A DNA stretch of 64,000 nucleotides from Fusobacteriaceae bacterium (lineage in GTDB: Bacteria > Fusobacteriota > Fusobacteriia > Fusobacteriales > Fusobacteriaceae), in the NCBI GenBank assembly GCA_900764925.1, contig CAAFPW010000002.1, positions 1 to 64,000 of the forward strand, given 5' to 3'. The notes below the pieces were generated by a model. It was not told the DNA's origin. It worked only from the letters and a program-made list of their open reading frames with translations, and did no database searches. The translations under genes and the position numbers were made by a program. This document shows positions 54,257 through 62,180 of the stretch, one piece after another. The stretch's first letter is position 1, and each line of letters begins with the position of its first letter.

Positions 54257-55046
54257 TATGCTTAATATACTCAAAGAGAAAGAGGAGAAGAGTTTGATTA
54301 CTCTTTTAAATGAGTATGGAAAGATTGAAGTTTTAAGTGAAGCTGCTCAATTTTTAGATAAAAGATCATATTTAACTATTGATATCTTAGGAAATCTAAA
54401 AAGAAAAAAGGGAAATTTAACACTTCCTATTTTTACTTTCTTTGATGATAACAAACTTTTTTCACAGGAGATTTTAAACTCTTGTGATATAAGAGAGAGA
54501 CAAAAATTTGATAAGATTGAAAGATTTTCAAGTTTAGACCTTGAAAAAGTTAAGTTAAACTTTATAAAAACTCTTTTTAATGGAAATATTGAGTTTTCTA
54601 AAAAATATGGAAAAGAGCTATTTTTAAGAACTAACTCTGAGTTTTTTAAAGTTGTTTCAAATTTCTCTCTAGTTGGAGATTCTACTAATGTTAAGCCACT
54701 TATGGTATTAGCTTTAAAAAAATTGATGAAAGATAACTATGATGAGAATATTTTCCATCTTTTTATCTCATATATGACAAAATATAGAGATAACACTGCT
54801 ATCTATGAGAATGTTCAAGAATATACTGGAGATACTGAGAGCTTAAGAAAAAGTTTAAAAGAAAATACTCAACTTCTAAACAGCTTTGAAGGATTGGGTA
54901 TTTTATCTGCTCTTAAACTTATAGATGGGATCAGAGTTGACAACAGAGCTCAAGCTTTAGGAAAAATAAGATTTGAGATTGAAAATCTTAAAAATTACAC
55001 TCCTTTAAATGAAATAGAAAAGAGACTTTTGGAGATTTTTTTATAG
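54237..55046 (+). CDS. Protein of unknown function between lpxK and ptsN
   Basis: I do not recognise this soluble protein of about 269 residues. It appears mostly helical, with repeated short helices such as FLDKRSYLTIDILGNLKRKK and KPLMVLALKKLMKDNYDE, and no membrane segment or signal peptide. The N-terminal part (ITLLNEYGKIEVLSEAAQFLDK) could be a helix-turn-helix but this is weak. The frame opens at a TTG (54228). I chose the ATG at 54237, two bases past GGAGG and ten past AAGGA; the ATG at 54246 is equally possible. The start overlaps the lpxK end and the stop is 9 bases before ptsN, so it belongs to that operon. Confidence 0.7.
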   Translation: MTKMQCDMLNILKEKEEKSLITLLNEYGKIEVLSEAAQFLDKRSYLTIDILGNLKRKKGNLTLPIFTFFDDNKLFSQEILNSCDIRERQKFDKIERFSSLDLEKVKLNFIKTLFNGNIEFSKKYGKELFLRTNSEFFKVVSNFSLVGDSTNVKPLMVLALKKLMKDNYDENIFHLFISYMTKYRDNTAIYENVQEYTGDTESLRKSLKENTQLLNSFEGLGILSALKLIDGIRVDNRAQALGKIRFEIENLKNYTPLNEIEKRLLEIFL

Positions 55047-55055
55047 GAGGTAGAG

Positions 55056-55505
55056 ATGTTACAATATTTTAATAGTAAACTTATTACCTATATAAAAGGA
55101 AGACATACAAAAGAAGAGGTTCTAAAAAAATTAGTTGACCTAATTAGAAAAAATAGTGATGCCCTAGAAGATGAGAAGAACTTCTATGAAAATATATTGG
55201 CTAGAGAGGAACTAGGAAGTACAGGTATTGGGCAAGGTATAGCTATTCCCCATGCTAGAAGTGAAAAGATAGAAAAAATAGTAGTGGCTATTGGACTTTT
55301 AGAAAATTCTCTCGATTTTAATTCTCCAGATGGAGAGAATGTAAAATTAGTTATCTTAGTGGGAGCTCCTAAGGGACAAAACAGAGAGTATCTCTCATTG
55401 GTATCTGAACTTATGAGAACCTTTAGAAATAAAAAACTAAGAGAGAGTGTCATCTGTGCCACTGACTATCAAGAACTTTTAGAAGCTATTGCGGAGTTAA
55501 AATGA
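55056..55505 (+). CDS. PTS fructose/nitrogen-type EIIA domain protein (PtsN-like)
   Basis: The 149-residue single-domain EIIA of the mannitol/fructose family carries its phosphohistidine at H66 in GIAIPHARSE. It stands alone, without IIB or IIC, next to lpxK and nadD. This resembles regulatory EIIA-Ntr proteins, which sense phosphate flow and control potassium uptake or stress responses rather than transporting sugar. A link to the TrkH/KdpD-like module at the left edge is attractive but not shown. AGGAGG lies before the ATG. nadD overlaps its stop by 4 bases. Confidence 0.85.
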   Translation: MLQYFNSKLITYIKGRHTKEEVLKKLVDLIRKNSDALEDEKNFYENILAREELGSTGIGQGIAIPHARSEKIEKIVVAIGLLENSLDFNSPDGENVKLVILVGAPKGQNREYLSLVSELMRTFRNKKLRESVICATDYQELLEAIAELK

Positions 55506-56071
55506 GAATAGGAATTTATGGTGGAAGTTTCAATCCTATTCACAATGCACATGTTGGAATAGTTAAATATATTTTAGATAAACTACAACTGGATAAAATT
55601 CTTATCATTCCTGTAGGAAAAGCTTCACATCGAGATGATGTGATGGTAGATGGAGAGTTTAGAAAAAAAATGTGTGAATTAGCTTTTGAAGGTGAGGAAA
55701 AAATATCCATCTCCAATATTGAAATCAAAAGTAAAAAACTTTCCTACACTATTGACACCTTGAGAAAATTGATCTCTCTCTATGGGGGACATCATGAGTT
55801 TTACGAGATAGTGGGAGAGGATTCAGCTTATAGTTTTTCTAAATGGAAAGAGTATGAGAAGATTTTAGAACTGAGTAAGGTTGTAGTATTTCGTAGAGAG
55901 GGATACAATGGTGGAATACAAGATAAAAATATTATCTATCTAAATACCCCATTATATGATATATCCTCTACTATGATAAGAGAAAAAATAAAAAATGGTG
56001 AAAGTATAAAGAACTTAGTTCCTGAAAAAGTAGCCAAGTTTATAGAAGAAAATAGATTATATCATAAATAA
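55502..56071 (+). CDS. nadD: Nicotinate-nucleotide adenylyltransferase
   Basis: The 189-residue nucleotidyltransferase makes deamido-NAD from nicotinate mononucleotide and ATP. It starts IGIYGGSFNPIHNAH, with the usual HxGH motif as HNAH, and has the closing ISSTMIREK near residue 156. VGEDSAYSF near 98 is a substrate-binding stretch. Length is normal. The ATG overlaps the ptsN stop codon (ATGA). In Firmicutes the nadD partner is yqeK; here the 3' neighbour is a metallophosphoesterase behind a terminator that starts at its stop codon. Confidence 0.93.
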   Translation: MRIGIYGGSFNPIHNAHVGIVKYILDKLQLDKILIIPVGKASHRDDVMVDGEFRKKMCELAFEGEEKISISNIEIKSKKLSYTIDTLRKLISLYGGHHEFYEIVGEDSAYSFSKWKEYEKILELSKVVVFRREGYNGGIQDKNIIYLNTPLYDISSTMIREKIKNGESIKNLVPEKVAKFIEENRLYHK

Positions 56072-56112
56072 AAAACTCGAAAATGGCAAGCTTTTGCTAT
56101 TCTCGAGTTTTT
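56071..56112 (+). terminator. Terminator of the lpxK-nadD operon
   Basis: AAAAACTCGA (56071-56080) pairs with TCGAGTTTTT (56103-56112). The stem extends inward through AATGGCAA/TTGCTATT with one mismatch and one G-T pair, to a 4-base loop. The T run is followed by the ribosome binding site of yfcE. Read-through or an unseen promoter must supply yfcE. Confidence 0.85.
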
Positions 56113-56129
56113 ATATAAAAGGAGATAAT

Positions 56130-56672
56130 ATGAAATTATTTATAATATCAGATATTCATGGATCACTCTACTATCTAAAAAAAGTTATAGAAATCTTTAA
56201 AAAAGAAAATTATGATAAATTGATAATCTTAGGAGATGAACTCTATCATGGACCAAGAAATCCTCTTCCAAAAGATTACTCACCTAAAGATGTAATTGAG
56301 ATTTTAAATAGCCACAGAGATAAAATTATTGCTGTAAGAGGAAACTGTGATAGCGAGGTGGATCAGATGGTTTTAAATTATCCAATTATGAATGATTACT
56401 CTCTGCTATATCTAGGAGATAAGAGAGTATATATAACTCATGGACATATCTATAATAAAGAAAATCCCCTTCCTATGATTGAAGGAGATATCTTAATCTA
56501 TGGACATTTTCATATTCCTATGATAGAAAAGATAGATGGAAAATATTTTTTCAACCCTGGTTCTATCTCTCTACCTAAAAATAATAGTAAGCATAGCTTT
56601 GCTATCCTTGATGAGAATAGCTTCACTATTAAGGACTTAGATGAAAATGTAATTATGAGCATTGATTTGTGA
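56130..56672 (+). CDS. YfcE-family metallophosphoesterase
   Basis: The 180-residue calcineurin-like phosphodiesterase has all five metal motifs: SDIHGS near residue 8, GDELYHGPR near 38, RGNCDS near 74, THGH near 109 and GHFHIP near 130. It is related to E. coli YfcE, a Mn2+-dependent phosphodiesterase of unknown physiological substrate. The frame extends 36 bases upstream through the terminator hairpin, but AAGGAG lies before the ATG at 56130, chosen as the start. Its TGA directly abuts the stop codon of the convergent lrgB gene with no base between. Confidence 0.9.
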   Translation: MKLFIISDIHGSLYYLKKVIEIFKKENYDKLIILGDELYHGPRNPLPKDYSPKDVIEILNSHRDKIIAVRGNCDSEVDQMVLNYPIMNDYSLLYLGDKRVYITHGHIYNKENPLPMIEGDILIYGHFHIPMIEKIDGKYFFNPGSISLPKNNSKHSFAILDENSFTIKDLDENVIMSIDL

Positions 56673-57362
56673 TTATACAAATATATTTAAGATAGGAGCT
56701 AATATGATTGTCAATATTCCAGCTATAACAATAGCTAAAGCACTCATAGCTCCTTCTACCTCTCCCATCTCAATAGCTCTACTTGTTCCCACTGCATGAC
56801 TAGATATTCCCAATCCCAATCCCTTAGCAATAGGATGTTTTACTCTAAAAACTGAATATATAAATGGAGCTGTTACATTTCCTGTTATACCTGTTATAAT
56901 TATAGCAAAAACTGTAATAGATGGTATTCCGCCAAGCATCTTAGACAACTCTATCCCTATTGGAGTAGTTATTGATTTAGGCATGAAAGAAACTAAAAGT
57001 TGATGATCTATTCCCAATAATTTTCCCAATATAATGACAGAGAGTATAGCAACTATCGCTCCAACTATTCCTCCACCTATTATTGGGATAAAATGTTTCT
57101 TCAACAAATCCATCTTCTGATATAGAGGTATAGCTAATACTACTGTGGCTGGTGCTAAGAAAAAAACTATGAGATTTCCTCCTAACATATAATCCTTTAC
57201 AGGTACATTAAAAAATTGTAAAAACCCCATCACTATTAGAGTAGCTATCAAAAGTGGATTAAATATTGCCAATTTTGTCTTCTCAAAAATAAATTTCCCT
57301 ATTTCAAATGCTATTAAGCTTATTATTACACCAAAAAGTGGATTACTTGTTATTCCTTCCAT
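56673..57362 (-). CDS. lrgB: LrgB/CidB-family membrane protein
   Basis: The 229-residue polytopic membrane protein is LrgB-like. LLVSFMPKSITTPIGIELS near residue 122 and GLGISSHAVGTSRAIEMGEVEGAMS near 184 are its hallmarks. The family was linked to murein hydrolase control and to pyruvate, lactate or glycolate export (as PlgG/YohK). Its start overlaps the lrgA stop by one base, so the two are translated together. No two-component lytSR pair is adjacent. Confidence 0.93.
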   Translation of the reverse strand: MEGITSNPLFGVIISLIAFEIGKFIFEKTKLAIFNPLLIATLIVMGFLQFFNVPVKDYMLGGNLIVFFLAPATVVLAIPLYQKMDLLKKHFIPIIGGGIVGAIVAILSVIILGKLLGIDHQLLVSFMPKSITTPIGIELSKMLGGIPSITVFAIIITGITGNVTAPFIYSVFRVKHPIAKGLGLGISSHAVGTSRAIEMGEVEGAMSALAIVIAGILTIILAPILNIFV

Positions 57363-57709
57363 TATCTCTTCTCTCCTCTTTCAATCAAATACTGTACAGT
57401 TAAAGCTGTTATTACCATTGTTATCAATGTAGATACAATAACTAAAAATATTATTTTTAAAAATCCTGTTTTTAACAGAGCTATGTTCTCTAACAAACTT
57501 ACAGAGGGGGGAAGAAAAAATATTGTCATATTTAAAAGTAAAAAATTCCCTGCATTCTCTATGTGAGAGAGTTTTAAAACTTTAAAATAAAGTAGGGCAA
57601 ATAAAAGCAACATTCCGCTTATAGTTCCCGGTACAGGTAGATGTAAAACCTCTGTCAATATTACTCCTATATAGTTTATAACAAATATCAGTAAAAATTC
57701 TCTAATCAT
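57362..57709 (-). CDS. lrgA: LrgA/CidA holin-like membrane protein
   Basis: The 115-residue protein has four hydrophobic segments, with the family block LPVPGTISGMLLLFALL near residue 25 and FFLPPSVSLLE near 69. LrgA/CidA proteins pair with LrgB and are described as holin-like or as transport partners. AAGGAG lies before the ATG. The upstream 260 bases hold no gene, only a repeated inverted-repeat element and the lysS terminator; a promoter in that AT-rich DNA could not be fixed. Confidence 0.92.
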   Translation of the reverse strand: MIREFLLIFVINYIGVILTEVLHLPVPGTISGMLLLFALLYFKVLKLSHIENAGNFLLLNMTIFFLPPSVSLLENIALLKTGFLKIIFLVIVSTLITMVITALTVQYLIERGEKR

Positions 57710-57739
57710 TTTTTTCTCCTTAAAAATTAAAAAGGTTAT

Positions 57740-57900
57740 TACAAATTCTTAAATTGAAATCAAAAAATAAAAATACTTAAAAATATTAAAAGGAAAAAAG
57801 TTTACTTCCAATCGTTAGTGCTTACGCAATACTCATTACAGTAAATTTTTTTCCTTTTCCTTTACTCTTACTTTATCCCAATTTCAATTTAAGAAATTTA
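57740..57900 (-). repeat. Dispersed intergenic repeat, copy A (nested inverted repeat)
   Basis: The outer arms AAATTCTTAAATTGAAAT (from 57743) and ATTTCAATTTAAGAAATTT (57881-57899) are inverted. An inner pair, AAAAGGAAAAAAGTTTACT and AGTAAATTTTTTTCCTTTT, flanks a core of about 25 bases around AGTGCTTACGCAATACT. Copy B at 49121-49219 carries the same sequence without the core. The gap between lysS and lrgA is filled by this element plus the lysS terminator; I see no open frame in it. Confidence 0.75.
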
Positions 57901-57916
57901 CTAGGGAAAGTAATAA

Positions 57917-57958
57917 AATTCAAGAATGACGAAGATGAACAAAAGTCATTCTTGAATT
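57917..57958 (-). terminator. Terminator of the mutL-lysS operon
   Basis: AATTCAAGAATGAC (57917-57930) pairs perfectly with GTCATTCTTGAATT (57945-57958) over a 14-base loop. Read leftward, TTATTACTTTCC follows. It lies 17 bases past the lysS stop. Confidence 0.9.
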
Positions 57959-57975
57959 ATTTATAACTATTTTAA

Positions 57976-59457
57976 TTAATCTCTTGGTTTCATTTGTGGG
58001 AAGTATAGTACGTCTCTAATAGATTCAGAGTTAGTTAATAACATTATTAATCTGTCTATTCCGATTCCCATTCCTCCTGTAGGTGGAAGTCCATACTCTA
58101 AAGCTTCTACGAAATCATCATCAATTACAGGAGTTGCTTCATCGTTTCCTCTTTCAGCCTCTTCAACTTGAGCTTCAAATCTTCCTCTTTGATCAGCTGG
58201 ATCTTGTAACTCAGAGAAAGCGTTAGCATACTCTCTAGCATCTATAAATAACTCAAATCTATCTGTAAATCTTGGATCCTCTTCATTTCTCTTAGCTAGT
58301 GGAGATATTTCAACAGGGTGTCCATATACAAATGTAGGTTGAACTATTGTTTCTTCACATTTCTCTTCAAAGAATTGGTTGATGATATGTCCTACTGTAT
58401 TCATATGATCTGGTACTTCTACATGGTGTTGTTTTGCAAGAGCTTTTGCTTCTTCAAATGTTATATTTTTATCCCAGAAGTCAACTCCTGTTACCTCTTT
58501 TACTAGATCAACCATGTGAACTCTTTTAAAGTTTTCTAATACAATCTCTTTTCCATTATAAGTGATAGTTGAAGTTCCTAATACTTCTTTAGCTAGAGTG
58601 CTTATGATCTCCTCAGCTAAGTCCATCATATCTCTGTAATCAGCATATGATTGGTATAACTCTATCATAGTAAACTCTGGGTTATGTCTAGTACTCATAC
58701 CCTCGTTTCTGAAGTTTCTTCCTAACTCATATACTCTTTCCATTCCTCCAACTATTAATCTTTTTAGATATAATTCTGGAGCAATTCTCATATATAAATC
58801 TATATCTAATGTGTTGTGATGAGTAATGAATGGTCTAGCAGCAGCTCCTCCTAAGATTGGGTGCATAAGTGGAGTTTCTACTTCTAAGAAACCTTTACTG
58901 TCTAATATTCTTCTTATTCCAGAGATTATTCTTGTTCTCTTTACAAATGTATCTCTAACCTCTTTATTCATTATTAAGTCTACATATCTTTTTCTATATC
59001 TAGTTTCTACATCTGTAAGTCCGTGGAATTTCTCAGGTAACGATCTGATATTTTTACAAAGTAGTGTTACTACACTAGCTCTTATTGTAAGCTCTCCTGT
59101 TGAAGTAGTAAATAGTTTTCCCTCTACTCCAATGATATCTCCTACACCTATTTTTTTAACAAGTTCATAGTTTTTCTCTCCTAATTCATCTTGTCTTAGG
59201 TAAACTTGTACTCTTCCACTTATATCCTCTATATGAACGAAAGCAGTTTTTCCCTTTCCTCTATATGCCATTATTCTTCCAGCAGTTTTGAATGTTAATT
59301 CCTCTTCTGGAGTATGAGTTAAAATCTCCCCTATCATATTCTTCTTGTCAAACTTTTCTCCAAATGGTTTTATTCCCATCTCTTTTAATTCTTCGACTCT
59401 TTTCCATTTTTCCATGACAAGGTTGTCATTAGCAATCCTATCAAAATATCTCTCCAT
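57976..59457 (-). CDS. lysS: Lysyl-tRNA synthetase, class II
   Basis: The 493-residue synthetase charges tRNA-Lys. The N-terminal OB-fold anticodon-binding domain has GRIMAYRGKGKTAFVHIED near residue 61. Class II motif 1 lies near SKGFLEVETPLMHP, motif 2 in FRNEGMSTRHNPEFTMIE near 250 and motif 3 in GGMGIGIDRLIML near 464. Length is typical of LysS. AAGGAG is 6 bases from the ATG. It is last in the mutL operon, 34 bases after the TPR lipoprotein gene. There is no T-box, which fits a gene inside an operon. Confidence 0.97.
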   Translation of the reverse strand: MERYFDRIANDNLVMEKWKRVEELKEMGIKPFGEKFDKKNMIGEILTHTPEEELTFKTAGRIMAYRGKGKTAFVHIEDISGRVQVYLRQDELGEKNYELVKKIGVGDIIGVEGKLFTTSTGELTIRASVVTLLCKNIRSLPEKFHGLTDVETRYRKRYVDLIMNKEVRDTFVKRTRIISGIRRILDSKGFLEVETPLMHPILGGAAARPFITHHNTLDIDLYMRIAPELYLKRLIVGGMERVYELGRNFRNEGMSTRHNPEFTMIELYQSYADYRDMMDLAEEIISTLAKEVLGTSTITYNGKEIVLENFKRVHMVDLVKEVTGVDFWDKNITFEEAKALAKQHHVEVPDHMNTVGHIINQFFEEKCEETIVQPTFVYGHPVEISPLAKRNEEDPRFTDRFELFIDAREYANAFSELQDPADQRGRFEAQVEEAERGNDEATPVIDDDFVEALEYGLPPTGGMGIGIDRLIMLLTNSESIRDVLYFPQMKPRD

Positions 59458-59491
59458 GCTATTCTCCTTCTATTAAAATTGTTTTATATGC

Positions 59492-60964
59492 TTAATTTGT
59501 TGGATATTGTTGCATCTGCTGTAAAAGATATAAACTAGCTTTTACACTCCAAGGTGAATTTTTATAATTTTGTCTTATGTATGTAAGATAGTTTACAGCT
59601 TGCTCTCTATCTCCAAGTTTATCATATGTCATTCCTATATTATAATATATTTCTGCTTTTTTTTCATCATTTTTTTCTAAATTTAGAGATTTTTTAAAAT
59701 TATTTACAGCTTCTGAATAGTTTTCTGTTCTAAAATAACTTTCTCCCATATAGAAATATATATCTTTTTGTTCAATATAATCTTTATTAATACTCAAAGC
59801 TTTTTCAAAATATATTACAGCTTCTACATAATTTTCTTTCTCGAAGTTTTTCTTTCCCTCTTCAAAGAAAGTTAAATATTGTGTATAATTTTGAGCTTCT
59901 AAACTAACTGGGGTAGTTGTTTCTTCAGTTGCTTGATTCTCCTCTACTTGAGGAAGAGTAGGTAACACTCCACCTATTATCTCCCCTATACCTGAAGTCC
60001 CATCTGCTCCTCTATTCAAATAGCTACCTCCCTTTATAGGATTACCATTTTTTATATACCAGTTCCCTATAAAATTTCCTAGATTCACATCTGGATTAGA
60101 GTATGTACTATATAACTTTTCTAAAAATATTATCTCTTCTTGAGTTGGATTTTCCTTTGCTAATATAAGTTTAGCAATCTCAGAGTTTAAGTTTTGTGCT
60201 GAACTATCAAACTCTAATAGTGCTGTACTCAATTCAAAATTTTTATCTTGAACAAGATTTAGAGAGTTGATTATACTCAATTTATCATATTCATCTAACT
60301 TAGTATATTTTTGTAAGAAGTCTATCTCCTCTTTTATGATCTTAGCATTTCCATCTTTTCCAGCTAAGTCTATAAGCATAAAAGATATCTCCTTGTCTCT
60401 AAAGTTATTAGGGAAAGCTATTCTATGTATAGCTACACTATCAGATAAAACTTTTAAATTTCCTGCCTTGTAACTTTGAGATATAACCTCATAGTTATTT
60501 TGTTCTGTAAACTCATATTTTAACTTATTTTGAATTGTTATTTTTCTACTGAATGAACCTGCTGAATAGATCATTACCTCATAGTTTCCTTGATATATTC
60601 CTCTAAAGAATAGTTTTCCATCTCTTATCTCCATCTCATAAGATGTTCCCAATGGATAAAAGAACATATTATAACTATCCTCTCCTATTCCCAATGGAAT
60701 AGAAAGATAATCTCCAACATACACTTCAAAGTTATTTTGATATGATGAATTATACTCCCTCACATAACCTCTTTTTAAACTATTAGATATATCTGCAAGT
60801 ACTCCTGCTGGAGCTGAACTATTAAGAATTATCTCTTGAGTTTTTAACTCCCCTGAACTCCAAGCTTTCTCAACTGTACTCTCTGTCACTGTATTTTTTA
60901 TATTCTCTAAACTGGTACAACTTCCCAAAATTAAAACTAAACATAGATAAATATATTTTTTCAT
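59492..60964 (-). CDS. TPR-repeat lipoprotein
   Basis: The 490-residue protein starts with a lipoprotein signal (MKKYIYLCLVLILGSC), with lipidation expected at C16 in the lipobox. The middle is low in recognisable motifs, with a beta-rich N-terminal half. The C-terminal third contains three tetratricopeptide repeats (about residues 365-480), including YVEAVIYFEKALSINKDY and YSEAVNNFKKSLNLEKND, a pattern like BamD or YbgF outer-membrane assembly proteins. The function is unknown; an envelope or scaffold role is likely. It sits between DUF1934 and lysS in the mutL operon, with GGAGGAG before the ATG. Confidence 0.85.
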   Translation of the reverse strand: MKKYIYLCLVLILGSCTSLENIKNTVTESTVEKAWSSGELKTQEIILNSSAPAGVLADISNSLKRGYVREYNSSYQNNFEVYVGDYLSIPLGIGEDSYNMFFYPLGTSYEMEIRDGKLFFRGIYQGNYEVMIYSAGSFSRKITIQNKLKYEFTEQNNYEVISQSYKAGNLKVLSDSVAIHRIAFPNNFRDKEISFMLIDLAGKDGNAKIIKEEIDFLQKYTKLDEYDKLSIINSLNLVQDKNFELSTALLEFDSSAQNLNSEIAKLILAKENPTQEEIIFLEKLYSTYSNPDVNLGNFIGNWYIKNGNPIKGGSYLNRGADGTSGIGEIIGGVLPTLPQVEENQATEETTTPVSLEAQNYTQYLTFFEEGKKNFEKENYVEAVIYFEKALSINKDYIEQKDIYFYMGESYFRTENYSEAVNNFKKSLNLEKNDEKKAEIYYNIGMTYDKLGDREQAVNYLTYIRQNYKNSPWSVKASLYLLQQMQQYPTN

Positions 60965-60974
60965 ATCTCCTCCA

Positions 60975-61346
60975 CTAGTAGCCTTTTATACCTATTGTTA
61001 TTCTATTTAACTCCTCATTTCCTTCGAAAATCTTATAAGAAAACTCCACAATTGAATTCTCCTCATCTATCTCTATTTTCTCTCCTTGAATCTTAAAGAG
61101 CTTTCTCATCTCTTTAGTGATATAGTTAAACTCTGTAACTCTATCTAAGTCCACATCTATTATAGCAGATATCTCACCTTTTCTAGATATAACAACTCTT
61201 CTTGAAGTCACTACTACTTCACATTTACCTAATTTGCTCTGATATCTATATATGTGTTGATCATTTTCTTTATGAAGAGTTCCCTCTACCTTTTCAAAAC
61301 TCTTCTCTCCATAACTATCTGTATTTTTAATAATAAATCTTTTCAT
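60975..61346 (-). CDS. DUF1934 (YwiB-like) beta-barrel protein
   Basis: The 123-residue protein is dominated by alternating beta strands (HIYRYQSKLGKCEVVVTSRRVVISRKG), which fits the DUF1934/YwiB family of calycin-like small barrels found in Firmicutes and Fusobacteria. It has no catalytic motif I can see. The ATG shares its A with the stop codon of the DUF1292 gene (TAATG), so the two are coupled. The function of the family is unknown; the gene is often near argS or rpoE in Bacillus, but here near rlmH and lysS. Confidence 0.8.
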   Translation of the reverse strand: MKRFIIKNTDSYGEKSFEKVEGTLHKENDQHIYRYQSKLGKCEVVVTSRRVVISRKGEISAIIDVDLDRVTEFNYITKEMRKLFKIQGEKIEIDEENSIVEFSYKIFEGNEELNRITIGIKGY

Positions 61347-61687
61347 TAATAATAATCCTCTTCATCATCTTCATAGTAATCTTCATTGTCATATCTATCA
61401 CCGTACTCTTCATCTTCTCTATCATAGTACTCATCATCTTCGTAATCTCCGATATCTTCTCCATCTAGGTACTCATTTTGCCAGTACTCTATCACTTCCA
61501 TAGCATCCACTTCTTCTAATATATAGATCTCCTCTTCATCTTCATCATATTCAAATACATGAAGTTCCCCATCATAATCCTCAGCTATGATATACTCCTT
61601 ATCTCTCATACTGATATTCTCTACTACACTTAGCTCAAACTCTTCATCATCTATATTGTAAAAAAAAGTTTCTCCTTGTGAATACAT
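61346..61687 (-). CDS. DUF1292 (YrzB-like) protein with acidic tyrosine-rich tail
   Basis: The 113-residue protein has a DUF1292 core of about residues 8-75 (EEFELSVVENISMRDKEYIIA, then EEEIYILEEVD). It is followed by about 38 residues made almost wholly of D, E, Y, G and R. The tail has a strong negative charge and is probably disordered. Core-only members (about 90 residues, e.g. YrzB) occur beside ruvX and alaS in Firmicutes. Function is unknown. The stop overlaps the DUF1934 start. Confidence 0.85.
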   Translation of the reverse strand: MYSQGETFFYNIDDEEFELSVVENISMRDKEYIIAEDYDGELHVFEYDEDEEEIYILEEVDAMEVIEYWQNEYLDGEDIGDYEDDEYYDREDEEYGDRYDNEDYYEDDEEDYY

Positions 61688-61701
61688 ATAAATTCCTCCT
61701 T

Positions 61702-62169
61702 TTATTTGTGATATTTACCATTATTAATTATACTAAACCATCTATATATCTGCTCTGTAAGTATAAGTCTCATAAGTTGATGTGGAAATGTCATCTTTGA
61801 AAAGCTAAGTCTCATCTGACTCGCCTCTCTAACTCTTTGAGATACACCATAAGAACCACCTATTACAAAGTTTATAGTACTAACTCCATTTACAGTTATT
61901 CTCTCTATCTCACTAGCCATCTCTTCAGAAGAGTAGTTTTTCCCCTGAATATCTAATAGTATATTGAAGCCACCTAACTTCTCTAAAGTTTTTAATATAT
62001 CATCTGATTCCTTCTCTATTGAAATATTTCTATTACTATCATTTCCATCCTCTTTAAGTTCTATTATCTTCATTTTAGCAAAAGATTGCATTCTTTTCAA
62101 GAACTCATTTATACCATCTATTATATATTTCTCCTTTACCTTTCCTATACAAACAATATTGATATTCAA
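61702..62169 (-). CDS. rlmH: 23S rRNA pseudouridine-1915 N3-methyltransferase RlmH
   Basis: The 155-residue SPOUT methyltransferase modifies pseudouridine 1915 in helix 69 of 23S rRNA. It starts INIVCIGKVKEKYI and has the trefoil-knot glycine motif FVIGGSYGVS near residue 104 and the ending LTEQIYRWFSIINNGKYHK, the RlmH C-terminus (usually YHR or YHH). The start is a TTG 7 bases after AAGGAG. It lies 11 bases after mutL and continues the operon. Confidence 0.95.
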   Translation of the reverse strand: MNINIVCIGKVKEKYIIDGINEFLKRMQSFAKMKIIELKEDGNDSNRNISIEKESDDILKTLEKLGGFNILLDIQGKNYSSEEMASEIERITVNGVSTINFVIGGSYGVSQRVREASQMRLSFSKMTFPHQLMRLILTEQIYRWFSIINNGKYHK

Positions 62170-62180
62170 AATTTTTCTCC

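Noticed and set aside
57710..57975. T-box, lysine riboswitch or small RNA between lysS and lrgA
   Set aside because: No T-box box sequence or riboswitch core is visible and the element is downstream of lysS; the palindromes are explained as a repeat plus terminator.
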